A stretch of 34,981 nt of DNA from Agromyces sp. NDB4Y10 (GCF_001620055.1 NZ_LQGY01000062.1:1-34981); one strand, 5' to 3'; counted from the stretch's first letter, positions 24,571 through 33,249 are shown. Program-made: numbers and translations. Notes: generated from the letters alone by a model not told the origin.

Positions 24571-25488
24571 CTACTTGATCGATCCTCGCGTGACGCCGGA
24601 GATGACCCAGCGCTGGCTGAAGATGTAGATGATGAGCAGCGGGGCCATCGCCATGAGGTACGACGCGAACGCGACCGTGTAGTCGACGTTGAACTGCCCC
24701 TGGAACACGTATTGCACGAGCGGCAGCGTGCGGTGCTCGGGTTCGGTCAGCACGACGAGGGGCATGATGAAGTCGTTCCACGCCCACACGCACGTGAGGA
24801 TGCCGACCGTGGCGTTCATCGGCATGAGCAGCGGGAAGATCACCTGCCAGAACACCCGCCAGGTGCCCGCACCGTCCACCCGCGCCGCCTCCTCGAGCTC
24901 GATCGGGATCGAGCGGATGTAGGCGGTGTAGATGAAGATGTTCAGCGACAGGCCGTAGATCGTGTACAGGATGATCAGGCCGCCCGGGTTGTCCATCCCG
25001 AGGATCGCCGTCTGCTTCACGAGCGGCAGCATGATGATCGGGAACGGGATGAACAGCGCCGCCAGCAGGTAGAAGAACACGACCTTGAAGAACGGCCGGT
25101 GCAGGTTGCGGGCGATGCCGTAGGCGACGACCGAGCTCGTGAGCAGCGTGAACACCACCGAGCCGACGGTGATGAACGCGGTGTTCAGCAGCGCCTGCGG
25201 GAAGTTCGTGCGCTCCCAGGCCTCGGCGAAGTTCTCGAGGCGGATCGGGTTCGGCCACTCGAAGCCCGAGCCGCCCGCGAGCTGGTCGGGCGTCTTCAGC
25301 GCGACCACCACCGCGAGGTACATCGGGATGAGCACGGTGAGCGAGCACACCGCGATGAGGGCGGTCGCCCACCAGTTGATGCGGCGGGTGTCGTCGGATT
25401 CGCGTCCGGGGCGGCGGCGTCCGCGGCGTGCCCGCTCCTCGGGCATCGCCTCGGAGGCCTGCGCCGCCGTGGTCGTGGTGGTGGTCAT
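24571..25488 (-). CDS. Carbohydrate ABC permease (MalG type)
   Basis: A 305-residue inner-membrane subunit of a CUT1-family sugar importer, with six transmembrane segments. The ATPase-contacting EAA loop is ELEEAARVDGAGTWRVFWQV near residues 205-224, and the C-terminus ISGVTRGSIK is typical of the second permease. The N-terminal 35 residues are Thr-rich and then basic. Its start shares one base with the stop of the upstream permease gene, so the two are translated together. Confidence 0.93.
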   Translation of the reverse strand: MTTTTTTAAQASEAMPEERARRGRRRPGRESDDTRRINWWATALIAVCSLTVLIPMYLAVVVALKTPDQLAGGSGFEWPNPIRLENFAEAWERTNFPQALLNTAFITVGSVVFTLLTSSVVAYGIARNLHRPFFKVVFFYLLAALFIPFPIIMLPLVKQTAILGMDNPGGLIILYTIYGLSLNIFIYTAYIRSIPIELEEAARVDGAGTWRVFWQVIFPLLMPMNATVGILTCVWAWNDFIMPLVVLTEPEHRTLPLVQYVFQGQFNVDYTVAFASYLMAMAPLLIIYIFSQRWVISGVTRGSIK

Positions 25489-26423
25489 CAGAATTCGGCC
25501 TCTCTGCGCTGAAGGACCCGGAACTGGAAGAGCGAGACGACCGTGATGACGATGAAGAAGATCACCGCGTTCGCCGTCTGGTAAGCGAACTCGCCGCCCG
25601 AGAAGCCGCCCTTGAAGATGAGCAGCGTCACCGATTCGGTCGAGGTGCCCGGCCCGCCGTTGGTGAGCGCCACGATCGGGTCGAACACCTGCAGGAAGCT
25701 CTTGAGGCTCAGCACCACGTTGATGGTGAAGAACGCTCCGATGAGCGGGAAGGTGATCGACCGGAACTGCCGCCACGAGCCGGCACCGTCGATGGATGCC
25801 GCCTCGTAGAGCTCCCCGGGGATCGTCTGCAGTCCCGACAGGTAGATGATGATCGCGAACGCGCACGCCTGCCAGACCGCGAGCACCACGATCGCCGTCC
25901 ACGCCAGATCGGGATTCGTGAGGATGTTGTCGCGGAAGACGGGGATGCCCGACAGGATCTGCGGCAGCGAGTTCGCGAAGAAGAACTGGAACACGTAGCC
26001 GATGACGAGGATCGCGAGCACGTAGGGCACGAAGAACACGCCGCGGAAGAAGTTCCGCCCCACGATCTTCGCGTTCAGTCCGAGCGCGATGGCGAGCGAG
26101 AACACGTTCGTCAGGATCGTCGCGACGATCGCGAAGAGGAACGAGAACCCGTACGCCTGCAGCACGCGTTCGTCGCCGAACAGGTTGGCGTAGTTCGACA
26201 GCCCGACGAAGTTCCACGCGCCGTAGCCGGCGTAGTTCGTGAAGCTGAAGAAGATGCCCACGAGGACCGGCAGGGTGTGGAAGGCCGCGAACGCGATGAC
26301 CGCGGGCCAGACCATCCAGTAGTACGCGGGCGCGGCCCGCCTGCTGTCCGAGCGCATCCGGGTGGCGCGCTTCGCGCCGCCGCCGCCCGTCGACGACCGC
26401 GTCGCCTGGGTCAGGGTGCTCAT
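25488..26423 (-). CDS. Carbohydrate ABC permease (MalF type)
   Basis: A 311-residue first permease of the CUT1 importer, with six transmembrane segments. The EAA loop is ELYEAASIDGAGSWRQFRSI near residues 206-225. LTNGGPGTSTESV near 256-268 is the periplasmic-side loop typical of this subunit. It begins one base after the binding protein's stop codon. Confidence 0.93.
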   Translation of the reverse strand: MSTLTQATRSSTGGGGAKRATRMRSDSRRAAPAYYWMVWPAVIAFAAFHTLPVLVGIFFSFTNYAGYGAWNFVGLSNYANLFGDERVLQAYGFSFLFAIVATILTNVFSLAIALGLNAKIVGRNFFRGVFFVPYVLAILVIGYVFQFFFANSLPQILSGIPVFRDNILTNPDLAWTAIVVLAVWQACAFAIIIYLSGLQTIPGELYEAASIDGAGSWRQFRSITFPLIGAFFTINVVLSLKSFLQVFDPIVALTNGGPGTSTESVTLLIFKGGFSGGEFAYQTANAVIFFIVITVVSLFQFRVLQRREAEF

Positions 26424-26424
26424 G

Positions 26425-27753
26425 TCATTCTCCCGTCACGGGGATCGTGCGAGCGGCGACCTTGGCCCACTCGCGGTCGAGGGTGGCGAGCGCGCGCTGC
26501 GGATTGCCCGTGAAGAGGGCCTGCTGCACCGTCGCGTCGAGTGGGATGCCGGGCGGCACCTGGTGATCGATGAAGCCGGTGATGCGGCCCTCGTCGAACC
26601 ACGGCGCGACCGACTGGATCGCCGGGTCGTCGCTGAGCTCGGCGCCCTCCACCGAGGGGATCATGTTCTGCGACGCCGCGAAGGCCGTGATCACGTCCTC
26701 GCTGAAGAGGTACTCGATGAAGCGCATGGCCTCCTCGCTCTTCGGCGCGTCCTTGCCCATCGTCACGACGACGTCGACGCCCGAGACGAGCAGCCGGTCG
26801 GCGGGGTCGTCGGTCGGGTAGGGGAAGATCCCCAGGTTGATCTCCTCGTTCACGCCCTTGATCGGGTTCACCGCCCAGATGCCCTGCATGTACATCGCCG
26901 CGTCGCCGTTGGCGAACGCCGCGTTGCCGTCGTCGTAGGTGCGGCCGCGGTAGCCCTCCTGCGCGTACGAGTAGAGCTGCGCCTGCCGGTCGAGCACCTC
27001 CGGGTAGTCCTGCTCGAACGAGACCGACGAGTCGGGGCCGACGTCGGCGCCCTCCTCGCGCATCTCGTCGAAGAACCCCTCCTGCGCCGGGTAGGCGCCG
27101 AGGCCGTTGAACGACGGCAGCGTCGTCCACGCATCGCCGAGCGTGCCGTAGAACGGCGTGATCCCGGCATCCTGCAACTGCTCGCACACCTGGATGAGCT
27201 CGTCGAAGGTCTCGGGGACCTCGATGCCCTGCTCCTCGAAGATGTCGATGTTGTAGATGATGCCGTTGGCGTTGTTGACGTAGCCGAGGCCGTTGACCTC
27301 GTCGCCGAACGTGCCGAGGTCCGCGAGGATCTCCTGCACCGCCGGGTTGATGGTCTCGAGTACGGGATCGTCGCTGAAGTCGTGGAAGACCCCGGCCTGC
27401 GCGAGGCGGCCGAAGTTCCCGTTGGCGTTCAGCGTGATGACGTCGGGCGTGCGGTCCTTCACCAGGAGCGTGCGGATCAGCGTGTCGGCGTCGGCGACCT
27501 GGTTCTGCACCACGTCGATGTCGGGGTTCTCGGCCTCGAAGTCGTCGATGATCTGCTGGAAGTCCTCGAGCGCCTCGCCCTTGAACTGGAAGAAGTCGAG
27601 CTGCGTCCGGCCGTCGCCCGCGTCGCCGGTCGCGCACCCGGCGAGCAGCAGGCTCGCGGCGGCGGTGAGGGCGACGGATGCCGCGGCGACGGGCGCTCGT
27701 CGCCGACCTCGCCGTCTCCGGTGCGAATGCGTGCGGATGGTCTGGTCCCTCAT
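26425..27753 (-). CDS. Sugar-binding lipoprotein (extracellular solute-binding family 1)
   Basis: A 442-residue substrate-binding component of the importer. The Arg-rich N-terminus is followed by a hydrophobic stretch and the lipobox LLAGC, with lipidated Cys40. The mature part has family 1 features such as FEAENPDIDVV near residues 75-85, DVITLNANGNFGRLA near 116 and FANGDAAMYMQGIWAVN near 285. A strong AAGGAGG site precedes the ATG. It lies 31 bases after galA and is expected to be the most abundant importer component. An alpha-galactoside or isomalto-oligosaccharide ligand is suggested only by the flanking hydrolases. Confidence 0.93.
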   Translation of the reverse strand: MRDQTIRTHSHRRRRGRRRAPVAAASVALTAAASLLLAGCATGDAGDGRTQLDFFQFKGEALEDFQQIIDDFEAENPDIDVVQNQVADADTLIRTLLVKDRTPDVITLNANGNFGRLAQAGVFHDFSDDPVLETINPAVQEILADLGTFGDEVNGLGYVNNANGIIYNIDIFEEQGIEVPETFDELIQVCEQLQDAGITPFYGTLGDAWTTLPSFNGLGAYPAQEGFFDEMREEGADVGPDSSVSFEQDYPEVLDRQAQLYSYAQEGYRGRTYDDGNAAFANGDAAMYMQGIWAVNPIKGVNEEINLGIFPYPTDDPADRLLVSGVDVVVTMGKDAPKSEEAMRFIEYLFSEDVITAFAASQNMIPSVEGAELSDDPAIQSVAPWFDEGRITGFIDHQVPPGIPLDATVQQALFTGNPQRALATLDREWAKVAARTIPVTGE

Positions 27754-27784
27754 CGTGCGCCTCCTTGCGCGTTCGGGTTGAGCG

Positions 27785-29911
27785 TCAGGCGGTGGTGAGC
27801 TCGAGCAGCACGAGCTGCCCGGGGAAGAGCACCGGGGCCTGCAGGCCCGCGGTGCCCAGTTGCCGGCCGGTCAGCACGATCGGCTGCTCGGCCCAGGGGA
27901 GCGTGGACTGGCCGGGGCCGTGGTCCAAGCGTCCGGCGGCGATCCGCACCGCGTACCTGCGGTCCGGGTCGAGGCCCGGCAGCGTGAAGCGGCCGGGCGG
28001 GTGGGTCACGCTGGTGGTCACCTGCGTGAACGTGAAGAGCGCGGATGCCGCGTCGCCCGCGACCACGCCGCGCACGTCGGTGGTGTCGTCGCGGGTGTCG
28101 CCGTGCACGAGCGTGCCGGTGTGGATGAGCGCGCGGTGCCGCTTGTGGAGGTCGACCCATTCGCGCACGCGGGCGAGCCCGGCGTCGTCGAGGGTCGTCA
28201 GGTCCCATTCGACGCCGAAGTGCCCGAACAGGGCGACGCCGGCGCTCGTGTCGAGCTGCACGGTGCGGCCCGTGGTGTGCACCTCGGGGCTCGTCAGGTG
28301 GGCGCCCATCATTTCCGTCGGCACGAGGATCCCGGTGTAGCGCTGGATCTGGAGGCGCTCGATGGGGTCGAGGGTGTCGCTCGTCCAGATGCGGTCGGTG
28401 TGCTCGAGGATCCCGAGGTCGACGCGCGCGCCGCCCGACGCGCACGACTCGATCTCGAGTCCGGGGTGGCGGCGCTTGAGCTCGGCGAGCAGCCGGTACA
28501 GCGCCTGCACGTTCTCGTGCACGCGCGCGCGGCCGGTGTGGGCGCTGCCGGCCTCGAGCAGGTCGCGGTTGTGGTCCCACTTGAGGTAGGCGATGTCGTA
28601 CTCGGCGAGCAGCGCGTCGAGCCGCGCGAGCAGGTACTGCCAGGCGTCGGGATTGGCGAGGTCGACCACGTACTGCTGGCGCGCGGGCACGGGCAGGTCG
28701 TCGCGACCGCGGAGGATCCAGTCGGGGTGGTTGCGGGCGAGTTCGGAGTCGAGGTTCACCATCTCGGGCTCGACCCACAGGCCGAACTCCATGCCGAGCG
28801 ACGTGACCGTCTCGATGAGCGGACCGAGCCCGTCGGGCCACACGGTCTCGTCGACCCACCAGTCGCCGAGGCCCGCGGTGTCGTCGCGGCGGCCGAGGAA
28901 CCATCCGTCATCGAGCACGAACCGCTCGACGCCGACGGATGCCGCACGCCGGGCCAGCTCGTCGATCTTCTCGCGGTCGTGGTCGAAGTACACGGCCTCC
29001 CACGTGTTGAGCGTGACCGGGCGGGGGCGGCGCGGATGCTGCGGACGCGCGCGCAGTTCGCGGTGGAACCGGCTCGACAGCTCGGTCAGCCCGTCGCCCC
29101 ACGAGCCGATCGCCCACGGCGTCGCGTACGACTCGTCCTGCTCGAGGACGACCTCGCCGGGGGCCAGCAGCTCGCCCGCGCCGAGGGAGGACTCGCCCGT
29201 GGGCAGGCGCTCGGCGAGGAGGCGGTGGTTGCCGCTCCAGGCGGTGTGCACGGCGTGGACCATCCCGCGTTCGAAGCCGAATCCGCGGCGGCCCGCGGCG
29301 ATGACCAGGCTCGCGTCGGCGCCGGGCCGCCCACGGCGGCTCTCGCGCAGGTGCGTGCCGATCGTGAACTCGTGGCGCTGCGGCGACCGCTCGCGGAGGT
29401 GGCGCCCGGTGGTGTCGAGGAGTTGGTCGGCGGTGGCGGGCATGGGGAAGAACGGGGTGAGCGCGACGACCGAGTAGGGCGCGTCCGCGAGGTTCCGCAG
29501 GGTGATGCGCTGCCGGAACAGGCCTGAGGCGGTCACCTCGAGTTCGATGGTCGCCTCGAGGCCGGCGGCGTCGTCGCGGGCGGTGATCGTCGCGGTGGCG
29601 GCATCCGTCTGCACGTCGACGGTCGCGAGGCGCGTCGAGAAGTCGCGGCCGTCGCGGTGGCCCGCGAGACCGGGGGTGCCGAGCCACCCCGACGACTCCT
29701 GCGGGATGAGGGTGAGGGCGGCGGGTACGTCGATGCCGCCGGAGACGCGCTGGGGGATCGCCGCGAGGGCCATGGCCGCGAGCTCGTCGGCGCCCACCTC
29801 GCCGAGGTCGGGTCCCCAGTGCACGATCGCGGGGAGGGGCGCGTGGTCGAGGGAGAGCACCACGCTGGTGCCGCCGTTGCGGAGGTGGATCGGGTCGGTG
29901 CCGCGCTGCAT
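27785..29911 (-). CDS. GH36 alpha-galactosidase
   Basis: A 708-residue cytoplasmic glycoside hydrolase releasing galactose from raffinose- or melibiose-type sugars. An N-terminal beta-sandwich of about 300 residues precedes the barrel. Barrel motifs: RFVLDDGWFLGRRDD near 344, LWVEPEMVN near 391, YLKWDHNRD with the nucleophile Asp about 446, ESCASGGARVDLGILEHTD near 490 and WTSDTLDPIERLQIQ with the probable acid/base Asp about 512. No signal peptide. It is the first gene of the operon. A promoter with TTGACA is overlaid by a palindromic operator just upstream, and the transcript probably starts at the ATG. Confidence 0.94.
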   Translation of the reverse strand: MQRGTDPIHLRNGGTSVVLSLDHAPLPAIVHWGPDLGEVGADELAAMALAAIPQRVSGGIDVPAALTLIPQESSGWLGTPGLAGHRDGRDFSTRLATVDVQTDAATATITARDDAAGLEATIELEVTASGLFRQRITLRNLADAPYSVVALTPFFPMPATADQLLDTTGRHLRERSPQRHEFTIGTHLRESRRGRPGADASLVIAAGRRGFGFERGMVHAVHTAWSGNHRLLAERLPTGESSLGAGELLAPGEVVLEQDESYATPWAIGSWGDGLTELSSRFHRELRARPQHPRRPRPVTLNTWEAVYFDHDREKIDELARRAASVGVERFVLDDGWFLGRRDDTAGLGDWWVDETVWPDGLGPLIETVTSLGMEFGLWVEPEMVNLDSELARNHPDWILRGRDDLPVPARQQYVVDLANPDAWQYLLARLDALLAEYDIAYLKWDHNRDLLEAGSAHTGRARVHENVQALYRLLAELKRRHPGLEIESCASGGARVDLGILEHTDRIWTSDTLDPIERLQIQRYTGILVPTEMMGAHLTSPEVHTTGRTVQLDTSAGVALFGHFGVEWDLTTLDDAGLARVREWVDLHKRHRALIHTGTLVHGDTRDDTTDVRGVVAGDAASALFTFTQVTTSVTHPPGRFTLPGLDPDRRYAVRIAAGRLDHGPGQSTLPWAEQPIVLTGRQLGTAGLQAPVLFPGQLVLLELTTA

Positions 29912-29918
29912 GACGTTC

Positions 29919-29948
29919 TTTCTATGACAGAAATAAATGATCTGTCAA
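29919..29948 (-). promoter_or_regulatory. galA promoter
   Basis: On the minus strand the -35 box is a perfect TTGACA (29943-29948). A 17-base spacer leads to ATAGAA (29920-29925); with an 18-base spacer the box is TAGAAA. The ATG of galA at 29911 is about where transcription would start, so the message is leaderless or nearly so. Confidence 0.65.
29925..29947. promoter_or_regulatory. Palindromic operator TGACAGA-N9-TCTGTCA
   Basis: Perfect 7-bp arms with nine A/T-rich bases between (AATAAATGA). It covers the galA promoter from the -35 box to the edge of the -10 box, so a bound repressor would block it. It lies in the 120-bp divergent gap with the ROK gene. It is the most A/T-rich spot in the locus. 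Confidence 0.7.
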
Positions 29949-30031
29949 TCCCGTTGCGCTCGGCGTCGCAGCCGTGTTTCGTAGGTACGTTCGTGTCAAG
30001 ATGGAACGAACCACGGCGATGGAGGGCGGCG

Positions 30032-31183
30032 ATGACGCAGGTCGAACTCGGCGGCTCCGCGCGAGAACTGGCCCGCCAGGTGCTCATCCACGGCCCGATC
30101 TCCCGCGCCGACCTCGGCCGCCGCCTCGGCCTGTCGCCCGCGAGCCTCACCCGCCTGTCGAAGCCGTTCCTCGACCGCGGCCTGTTCGTCGAGGCACCCG
30201 ACCTCGTGCAGGGCGCCACCGGCCGGCCCGCCCGCCCGCTCGACGTGCGCGCCGACGCCCGCCGATTCGTCGGCGTGAAGCTCAGCGGCGACGCCGCCCA
30301 TGCCGTGCTCACCGACCTGCGCGCCACCGCGGTCGCGCGCGAGGAACGCGCGCTCGACCGGCACGACCCCCGCGCGGTCGTCGGCGTCATCGGCGACCTC
30401 GTCGAGACCCTGCTCGCCGCCGAGGGGCCCGACCTCCCGAGGGTGTCCGGCCTCGGCGTCAGCGTCGGCGGCAACGTCGCCGACCAGCGCGTCGTCACCC
30501 GCGCCCCGTTCCTCGGCTGGCGCGACGTCGCGCTCGCCGACCTCCTCGAAGCACGCCTCGGCCTGCCCGTCGACGTCGAGAACGACGTGACCGCGCTCAC
30601 CACCGCCGAACAGTGGTTCGGCCCAGCCCGAGGGCGCGACGCGTTCGCCGTCGTCACCGTCGGCGCCGGCGTCGGCTACGGACTCGTCATGCACGACCGG
30701 GTCGTCACCACGCCCGACACGGGCCTCGGCCTCGGCGGCCACCTGCCCCTCGACCCCAGCGGCCCGCTCTGCGTGGACGGTCACCGAGGATGCTCGACCG
30801 CGATGCTCTCGATCCCCAGCATCTGCGCGCAGGTCGGCATCGCCCTCGGGCGCGAGATCGGCTACGACGAGGTGATCGAACTCGCCGCGGCGCGGCATCC
30901 GCTCGCCCGTTCGGTGACGGATGCCGCGGGCCGCTCGCTCGGCCGCATGATGGGCTACATCGCCAACCTCGCCATGGTCGACGCGATCGTGCTCTCAGGG
31001 GAGGGCGTCGGACTGTGGTCGGTCGCGGGCGACACGGCGCTCGCCGCGCTCGCCGCGGACCGCGACCCCGAGGCGTCCGAGGTCGTCGTGCACGTCGACG
31101 ACACGGGCTTCGACCCGTGGGCGCGCGGCGCGGCCGCCGTCGCCATCCAGGGCGCGCTCGCGCGCCTGCGCCTCCCCGCCTGA
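30032..31183 (+). CDS. ROK family transcriptional regulator
   Basis: A 383-residue repressor with an N-terminal winged helix-turn-helix (ISRADLGRRLGLSPASLTRLSKPF, about residues 24-47 as one helical region) and a C-terminal sugar-kinase-like domain: GVSVGGNVADQRVVT near 142, VDVENDVTALTTAEQWFG near 177 and VGAGVGYGLVMHDRVV near 208. The ROK zinc motif is altered: instead of CxCGxxGC the sequence reads CVDGHRGC, with Asp for the second Cys, and the usual following Glu is absent. GGAGGG precedes the ATG by five to six bases. It is divergent from galA and is the likely reader of the palindrome between them. The inducing sugar is unknown. Confidence 0.9.
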   Translation: MTQVELGGSARELARQVLIHGPISRADLGRRLGLSPASLTRLSKPFLDRGLFVEAPDLVQGATGRPARPLDVRADARRFVGVKLSGDAAHAVLTDLRATAVAREERALDRHDPRAVVGVIGDLVETLLAAEGPDLPRVSGLGVSVGGNVADQRVVTRAPFLGWRDVALADLLEARLGLPVDVENDVTALTTAEQWFGPARGRDAFAVVTVGAGVGYGLVMHDRVVTTPDTGLGLGGHLPLDPSGPLCVDGHRGCSTAMLSIPSICAQVGIALGREIGYDEVIELAAARHPLARSVTDAAGRSLGRMMGYIANLAMVDAIVLSGEGVGLWSVAGDTALAALAADRDPEASEVVVHVDDTGFDPWARGAAAVAIQGALARLRLPA

Positions 31184-31190
31184 CGCACCC

Positions 31191-31207
31191 GCCCCGACGC
31201 GCGGGGC
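31191..31207. terminator. Bidirectional hairpin between ROK and LacI genes
   Basis: GCCCCG, loop ACGCG, CGGGGC, in the 27-base gap between two convergent genes. No T-run is present on either side, so its strength as a terminator is unsure. Confidence 0.45.
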
Positions 31208-31210
31208 CGG

Positions 31211-32233
31211 TCAGAGCTCGGGCGGGGTGGCGGTCGAGGAGCGCACGCGCAGCTCGAACGGCAACTGCGTCATCGACGCCCCGGGTGCGGCATCCGGCCC
31301 CGGCTCGAGCTGCTCCATGAGGATCTCGACGGCCTGCTCGCCCTGGCCGCGCGGGAACTGCGCGACCGTCGACAGGCCGAAGAAGTCGGAGAGGTCGTAG
31401 TCGTCGATGCCGATGATCGACACGTCGCGGGGCACGACCAGCCCGAGGTCGCGCGCGGCGAGGATCGACCCGATCGCCATCTCGTCGGATGCCGCGAAGA
31501 TCCCCGTCGGCCGGTCGTGGGGGCGCCCGAGCAGCTGCTTCGCCGCGTGGTAGCCGCCGCGGATGGTGAAGTCGGCCGGCGCGAACAGCGTCGGGTCGGG
31601 CTCGACGCCCACCTCGCGCAGCGCCGCCTCGTACCCGAGCCGTCGGTTGGTGGGCAGGTGGAAGTCGAGGTCGAATTCGAGGTCGCCGCCGATGTGCGCG
31701 ATCCGGCGATGGCCGAGCCCGATGAGGTGCTCGGTCGCGAGCCGCGCCACCCCCACGTCGTCGATCGTCAGGGTGCGCACGCCGGGGATCGGACCGCCGA
31801 CGCCCACGAGCGGCTTGCCGAGGTCGTGCAGGCGCTGCACCTCGTGCTCGGTGAGCTCGAGGGAAACGGCGATGACCGCGTCGACGCGCTGGCGCAGCAG
31901 GAAGTGCTCGAACACGCTCGAGCGCTCGCGCCCGTCGCCGGACAGGTTGTAGAGCGTGAGGTCGTACCCGCGGCGCAGCAGCGCCTGCTGGGCGCCCTCG
32001 AGCACCGACGAGAAGAACCACCGGTTGAGGAACGGGATGACCACGCCGATGTTCCGGGTGCGGCCCGAGGCGAGGCTCGACGCGTTCGACGACACGACGT
32101 AGCCCAGCAGGGCCGCCGCCTCCTCGACCTTCGCCTTCGACGTGGGGGAGACGTGACCGCGGCCGCTCAGGGCACGCGAGACGGTCGCGGTGGAGACCCC
32201 CGCGAGCTTCGCCACTTCCTCGATGCCGGCCAT
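31211..32233 (-). CDS. LacI family transcriptional regulator
   Basis: A 340-residue repressor. The N-terminal helix-turn-helix IEEVAKLAGVSTATVSRAL (residues 3-21) and the hinge KVEEAAALLGYVVSSNASSLA are typical. The periplasmic-binding-like effector domain begins at RTRNIGVVIPFLNRWFFSSV. Late motifs are IFAASDEMAIGSILAARDLG and VSIIGIDDYDLSDFFG. GAGGAG lies just before the ATG at 32233. It may co-regulate the sugar locus or control a set of genes elsewhere; its own upstream region (32234-32408) shows a TAGGAT box on the minus strand (32283-32288) but no clear palindromic operator. Confidence 0.92.
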   Translation of the reverse strand: MAGIEEVAKLAGVSTATVSRALSGRGHVSPTSKAKVEEAAALLGYVVSSNASSLASGRTRNIGVVIPFLNRWFFSSVLEGAQQALLRRGYDLTLYNLSGDGRERSSVFEHFLLRQRVDAVIAVSLELTEHEVQRLHDLGKPLVGVGGPIPGVRTLTIDDVGVARLATEHLIGLGHRRIAHIGGDLEFDLDFHLPTNRRLGYEAALREVGVEPDPTLFAPADFTIRGGYHAAKQLLGRPHDRPTGIFAASDEMAIGSILAARDLGLVVPRDVSIIGIDDYDLSDFFGLSTVAQFPRGQGEQAVEILMEQLEPGPDAAPGASMTQLPFELRVRSSTATPPEL

Positions 32234-32408
32234 CGCTCCTCGCCCGCCGCGGACTGCTCGGGGTGCAGGCCGGCGGCACCCGATCCTATCGCCGCGCGGA
32301 GTGGCGCATTGCCGCGTCCCTCGGACTGGGGTAGGAAAGCAGCGTTCAGGGCTCGTCCTCCGGGGGGACAGGCTTGCCCACCTGCACCGTGATGAAAGGG
32401 AAGTCCGC

Positions 32409-32576
32409 GTGAAGTGGGTCAAGCGCCTCGCCCTGGGGCTCGTCGTCGTGTTCGCCCTGTTCTACATGATCACCCGTCCGGAGGATGCCGCCGGGGCGGT
32501 GCAGGGCGCGGTCGCCGCCGTGTGGGGCGGCGTCGAGGCGGTGGGCCGGTTCTTCTCGTCGCTGGCCGCCGCGTAG
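32409..32576 (+). CDS. Small membrane protein (55 residues)
   Basis: Begins GTG with AAGGGA upstream at a suitable distance. The sequence starts MKWVKRLALGLVVVFALFYM, a positively charged end and a transmembrane helix, followed by ITRPEDAAGAVQGAVAAVWG and an amphipathic VEAVGRFFSSLAA end. I recognise no named family. It lies 10 bases before the PH-domain gene and is probably co-transcribed with it. The function is unknown. Confidence 0.7.
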   Translation: MKWVKRLALGLVVVFALFYMITRPEDAAGAVQGAVAAVWGGVEAVGRFFSSLAAA

Positions 32577-32586
32577 CCGCGAACGG

Positions 32587-33249
32587 ATGCCGCCGGTGAC
32601 CCCGAACGCCCGCAGCCTGTTCGACCCGCGGGTCGAGCGGTTCCTCATCGCCGACGAGGGCGAGGTGATCGTCGACGAGGTCGCCAAGCACTGGGCGGCG
32701 ATCGTCAAGCCGGTCCTGCTGCTCGTCGCCGCGGTGCCGCTGCTGATCATCGCGTTCTGGGTGCCGCCGCAGGCGTGGTGGCTGCCGGCCCTCGCCGCCC
32801 TGGTGCTCGCCGTGTGGGGCCTCTGGCGTATCCTGCAGGCGCAGATGGACCGCTTCGTGATCACCAACATGCGCGTGTTCCGCGTGCACGGCATCCTCAC
32901 GCAGAACATCGCGACGATGCCGCTCGCGCGAATCCTCGACATCTCGGTGCGCCGACCGGTCGTCGGCCGCATCTTCGGCTTCGGCCACTTCGTGTTCGAG
33001 TCGGCCGCGCAGACCCAGGGGCTCAAGGAGATCCGTTACGTCGGGGCGCCCAACGAGCGCGACCTCACCATCCAGCGCGTCATCGCCCGCGCAGGCCTCC
33101 GCGGTCCGGTGCGCGGCACCCAACCGATCGCGCCCGTCCCGCAGGCGTTCCAGCCGTCCGCGACGCGTCACCCAGTCGGCCCCGACGAGTACCGCGACGG
33201 CCGACGCGACGAGCTCGGCCCGAACGACACGATGCCGATCCACCTGTGA
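32587..33249 (+). CDS. Bacterial PH-domain membrane protein
   Basis: A 220-residue protein. After about 37 residues come two transmembrane helices (about 38-58 and 62-81), then the bPH2-type pleckstrin-like domain: RFVITNMRVFRVHGILTQNI near residues 95-114, then MPLARILDISVRRPVVGRIF and FGHFVFESAAQTQGLKEI. The tail is Pro/Arg/Asp-rich and disordered. The ATG at 32587 lies in a GGATGCCGCC motif without a ribosome site; the GTG at 32596 is an alternative start. This domain organisation is common in actinobacteria with unknown function. Confidence 0.85.
   Translation: MPPVTPNARSLFDPRVERFLIADEGEVIVDEVAKHWAAIVKPVLLLVAAVPLLIIAFWVPPQAWWLPALAALVLAVWGLWRILQAQMDRFVITNMRVFRVHGILTQNIATMPLARILDISVRRPVVGRIFGFGHFVFESAAQTQGLKEIRYVGAPNERDLTIQRVIARAGLRGPVRGTQPIAPVPQAFQPSATRHPVGPDEYRDGRRDELGPNDTMPIHL

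Noticed and set aside
22618..25512. Long plus-strand open frame of about 960 codons opposite the sugar genes
   Set aside because: Antisense to GH13 and permease genes that have clear catalytic motifs; no recognisable domain; composition typical of a shadow frame.
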